Positions 62,307 through 64,000 of a DNA stretch of 64,000 bases are shown piece after piece. The number at the start of each line of letters is the position of its first letter. The first letter of the stretch is position 1. The notes below the pieces were generated by a model. The model was not told the DNA's origin, searched no databases, and worked only from the letters and a program-made list of their open reading frames with translations. The DNA is from Peptococcaceae bacterium BRH_c8a (GTDB taxonomy: Bacteria > Bacillota > Desulfotomaculia > Desulfotomaculales > Desulfallaceae), in contig LADP01000046.1 of the NCBI GenBank assembly GCA_000961575.1, forward strand, positions 124,001 through 188,000, written 5' to 3'. The position numbers and the translations under genes were made by a program.

Positions 62307-63353
62307 TTGGCTCTTTGCGGTTGTGCGCCAATAAAGGACACAACTGCCGTTAATCATCCCCCAACAGCTCTCCAGAACCAAACGAACAATAGCGATGAAC
62401 AAATTCCACCCCAGCAATTTAAAATATTACACATTATGAGTTACCATTCGCCTTGGGAGTGGACGGATACACAACTTGAGGGATTTAAGGAAGCTGTGCG
62501 GGATTTGGACATCGAGTATCAAGTTTTTCAGATGGATGCCAAAAACAAAAGTGCAGTAGAATGGAAGGAAGCAGTAGGCCAGGAAGCCAGAGAGCTTATC
62601 GATGCCTGGCATCCGGACCTTGTCTATGCCAGTGATGACGAGGCGCAGCAATACGTTACCGGACATTATCTCAATACCGGTATACCGTTTGTATTTAGCG
62701 GGGTAAACAAGGACCCCGCGGCATACGGCTTTACAGCGAGCAAAAACGTAACTGGAGTTTTAGAAATTGAACATTTTAAGGAAAGCGCGGCATTATTTAA
62801 AAAAACTGTGCCTGATGCCAAAAAAATTGCCGTAGTTTTTGATGATTCTCCCATTTGGGAACCGGTGCGTAAGCGGATGCAATTGCAAGCTGATCATATT
62901 TCCGGACTGGAATTTACGGTTTGGGATACCATTACAACATTTGCCGAATACCAAAGTAAAATTAAAGCCTACGAGGACCAGGTGGATGGAATCTGTCTGG
63001 TGGGTATTTTTAACTTCAAGGATAGCAATGGTAATAATGTACCTTACGCTGATGTATTGAGATGGACAGCGGAAAACAGCCAGCTGCCGGATTTTAGCTT
63101 TTGGATCGATAGAGCCACTTATGGAACTTTATGTGTGATGTCTGTATCGGGGTATGAACAGGGCCTGGCGGCAGGGAAAATTGCCAGGGGCATTTTAGTT
63201 GAAGGAAAGAGCCCGTCCAGCTTTCCCATGGAGCCTACCACCAAAGGCCAGCCCGGGATAAATATGGCCAGGGCCAAAGCATTAGGCTTAAAAATTGATA
63301 GTCATATCCTTTTATGCTCCAAAGTGCTGAATAATTTTCCCTGGGAGAAATAG
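62307..63353 (+). CDS. ABC_sub_bind-family periplasmic-type binding lipoprotein
   Basis: A 348-aa ABC_sub_bind (TrpX-like) binding protein: ILHIMSYHSPWEWTDTQLEGF, DLVYASDDEAQQYVTG and PFVFSGVNKDPAAYG. KIAVVFDDSPIWEPV and a C-terminal ARAKALGLKIDSHIL are also seen. The lipobox region LALCGC lies at the very start of the open frame at TTG 62307. The signal peptide upstream is in another frame. If the T7 run at 62260-62266 had eight T, a GTG at 62251 would read MVTFFLSSRALILFCLVV into it. A frameshift, polymerase slippage or assembly error is therefore likely. It is immediately followed by a sensor gene. Confidence 0.75.
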   Translation: MALCGCAPIKDTTAVNHPPTALQNQTNNSDEQIPPQQFKILHIMSYHSPWEWTDTQLEGFKEAVRDLDIEYQVFQMDAKNKSAVEWKEAVGQEARELIDAWHPDLVYASDDEAQQYVTGHYLNTGIPFVFSGVNKDPAAYGFTASKNVTGVLEIEHFKESAALFKKTVPDAKKIAVVFDDSPIWEPVRKRMQLQADHISGLEFTVWDTITTFAEYQSKIKAYEDQVDGICLVGIFNFKDSNGNNVPYADVLRWTAENSQLPDFSFWIDRATYGTLCVMSVSGYEQGLAAGKIARGILVEGKSPSSFPMEPTTKGQPGINMARAKALGLKIDSHILLCSKVLNNFPWEK

Positions 63354-64000
63354 ATGCTGTATAAAATTCAGAACAAGATACTCCTAATTTTGTTTTTAGT
63401 TTTGTCTATCACCATCGGCATCAATTATTATCTGAGCAACAATATTTTGCGGGCTGAGTTTTCCAGTGCGGTGAAGGGGGAAAGCTTTGCCATCGGCAAG
63501 GGCTTGCAAATACAGGTGGAGAGGCTGCTCTCGTATGGTCTGCCGCTGGAGGACTTAGTCGGTTTTGACCAACTTTGTATTGAAGTGACCAGTAACAATA
63601 ACAGTGTTGATTATGCCGCGGTTGTCGATGTAAATGGAACAGTGTTGTTTCATAGTGACCTTGATCAAAAAAAGGTTAATACAGATGGGCCAGAGGTACT
63701 TGCCGCCCTGAAAGGTAAAAAAGATACCGTTGTTGAGTATACCAGGGGGCAAGACCAGGTTTATGGTTTTGTTTTACCGGTATTCACCAGTGACAACCAA
63801 TATGTCGGGGCAGTGCTGTTAAATGTACCAGTGGCCAGCATTACGCAAAGAGTAGCCATGCTGTCCAAGTTTACGGCATCAATCGCCGTAATCCTGTTTA
63901 TTGTGGCCATGTGCCTGATCGCCTTGGCGCTTTCCCTGTGGATAACCAAACCGATCCTTAAACTGCATCAGGCGACAAGAGAAATTGGGCATCAAGGCAC
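63354..64000 (+). CDS. Membrane sensor protein, N-terminal part
   Basis: The gene starts at an ATG touching the previous stop and runs off the right edge (215 codons seen). It has a membrane helix at about 8-27 and an extracytoplasmic region ~30-170 with AVVDVNGTVLFHSDLDQ and YGFVLPVFTSDNQYVGAVLLNV, typical of Cache-like sensors. A second helix at ~174-196 follows, then WITKPILKLHQATREIG, the beginning of a HAMP domain. The output domain (kinase or GGDEF) is outside the window. Coupling to the binding-protein gene suggests that the lipoprotein presents a ligand to this sensor. Confidence 0.8.
   Translation, partial: MLYKIQNKILLILFLVLSITIGINYYLSNNILRAEFSSAVKGESFAIGKGLQIQVERLLSYGLPLEDLVGFDQLCIEVTSNNNSVDYAAVVDVNGTVLFHSDLDQKKVNTDGPEVLAALKGKKDTVVEYTRGQDQVYGFVLPVFTSDNQYVGAVLLNVPVASITQRVAMLSKFTASIAVILFIVAMCLIALALSLWITKPILKLHQATREIGHQG

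Overview
This 64-kb window is chromosomal DNA from an anaerobic, spore-forming, Gram-positive bacterium, most like the Desulfotomaculum/Pelotomaculum-type Peptococcaceae (inference from content, not from a database match). Pointers are CotF-type spore coat genes, a HutP-controlled histidine pathway, S-layer-homology (SLH) surface proteins, corrinoid-dependent methyltransferases with ASKHA-type corrinoid activators, an aldehyde:ferredoxin oxidoreductase start at the left edge, and genes in which an in-frame UGA very probably encodes selenocysteine.

Layout: 1-8.6 kb is a histidine-degradation (hut) set on the minus strand: hutP, hutI, glutamate formimidoyltransferase, formimino-THF cyclodeaminase, a sigma-54 activator and hutU. 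hutH is not in the window. 8.7-11.7 kb holds a corrinoid activator and a URO-D-family methyltransferase. 11.7-20.4 kb is housekeeping: prfB with its programmed frameshift, secA, hpf, csp, comF, a diguanylate cyclase and a small membrane protein. 20.7-21.4 kb has two spore-coat genes on the plus strand.

21.7-38.7 kb is a corrinoid and cobalt supply region, all on the minus strand. A cobalamin riboswitch (about 32.5-32.7 kb) precedes a 1229-aa SLH protein that pairs an alpha/alpha-toroid with three DUF4430 domains. That is the architecture of animal transcobalamin/intrinsic factor. It is followed by a DUF4430 lipoprotein, a complete ECF transporter (T, fused A-A, S), and a second toroid-SLH protein. 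Upstream lie cbiMNQO, a corrinoid adenosyltransferase, a glutaredoxin-like gene, DUF1638, a DUF5714 protein with a probable selenocysteine, and two small Cys-containing paralogues. I consider the riboswitch-linked transcobalamin-like capture system the most interesting content.

38.9-52.3 kb is a methyltransferase locus: two URO-D methyltransferases, two corrinoid proteins, an MtrH-type methyl-THF transferase, an activator, a flavin-type protein, DUF2284, and an unusual CobW-MoxR-VWA trio that may be a metal or cofactor maturation unit, with a triple-HTH regulator at its head. The supply region and this locus fit together: imported cobalt and corrinoid are adenosylated, loaded and reactivated to carry methyl groups to tetrahydrofolate. 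The formimino-THF route of the hut genes also ends in one-carbon THF.

52.6-64 kb is mixed: an SLH/beta-helix surface protein, a VanZ-like protein, galE, a DsbA-like selenoprotein, a MoxR-DUF58-DUF4129 set, an AbrB-type protein, a broken VanZ copy, and an ABC_sub_bind lipoprotein followed by the start of a membrane sensor.

Almost every intergenic gap carries members of several short palindromic repeat families. They often supply the last codons of neighbouring genes, and one copy lies in frame inside a corrinoid activator.
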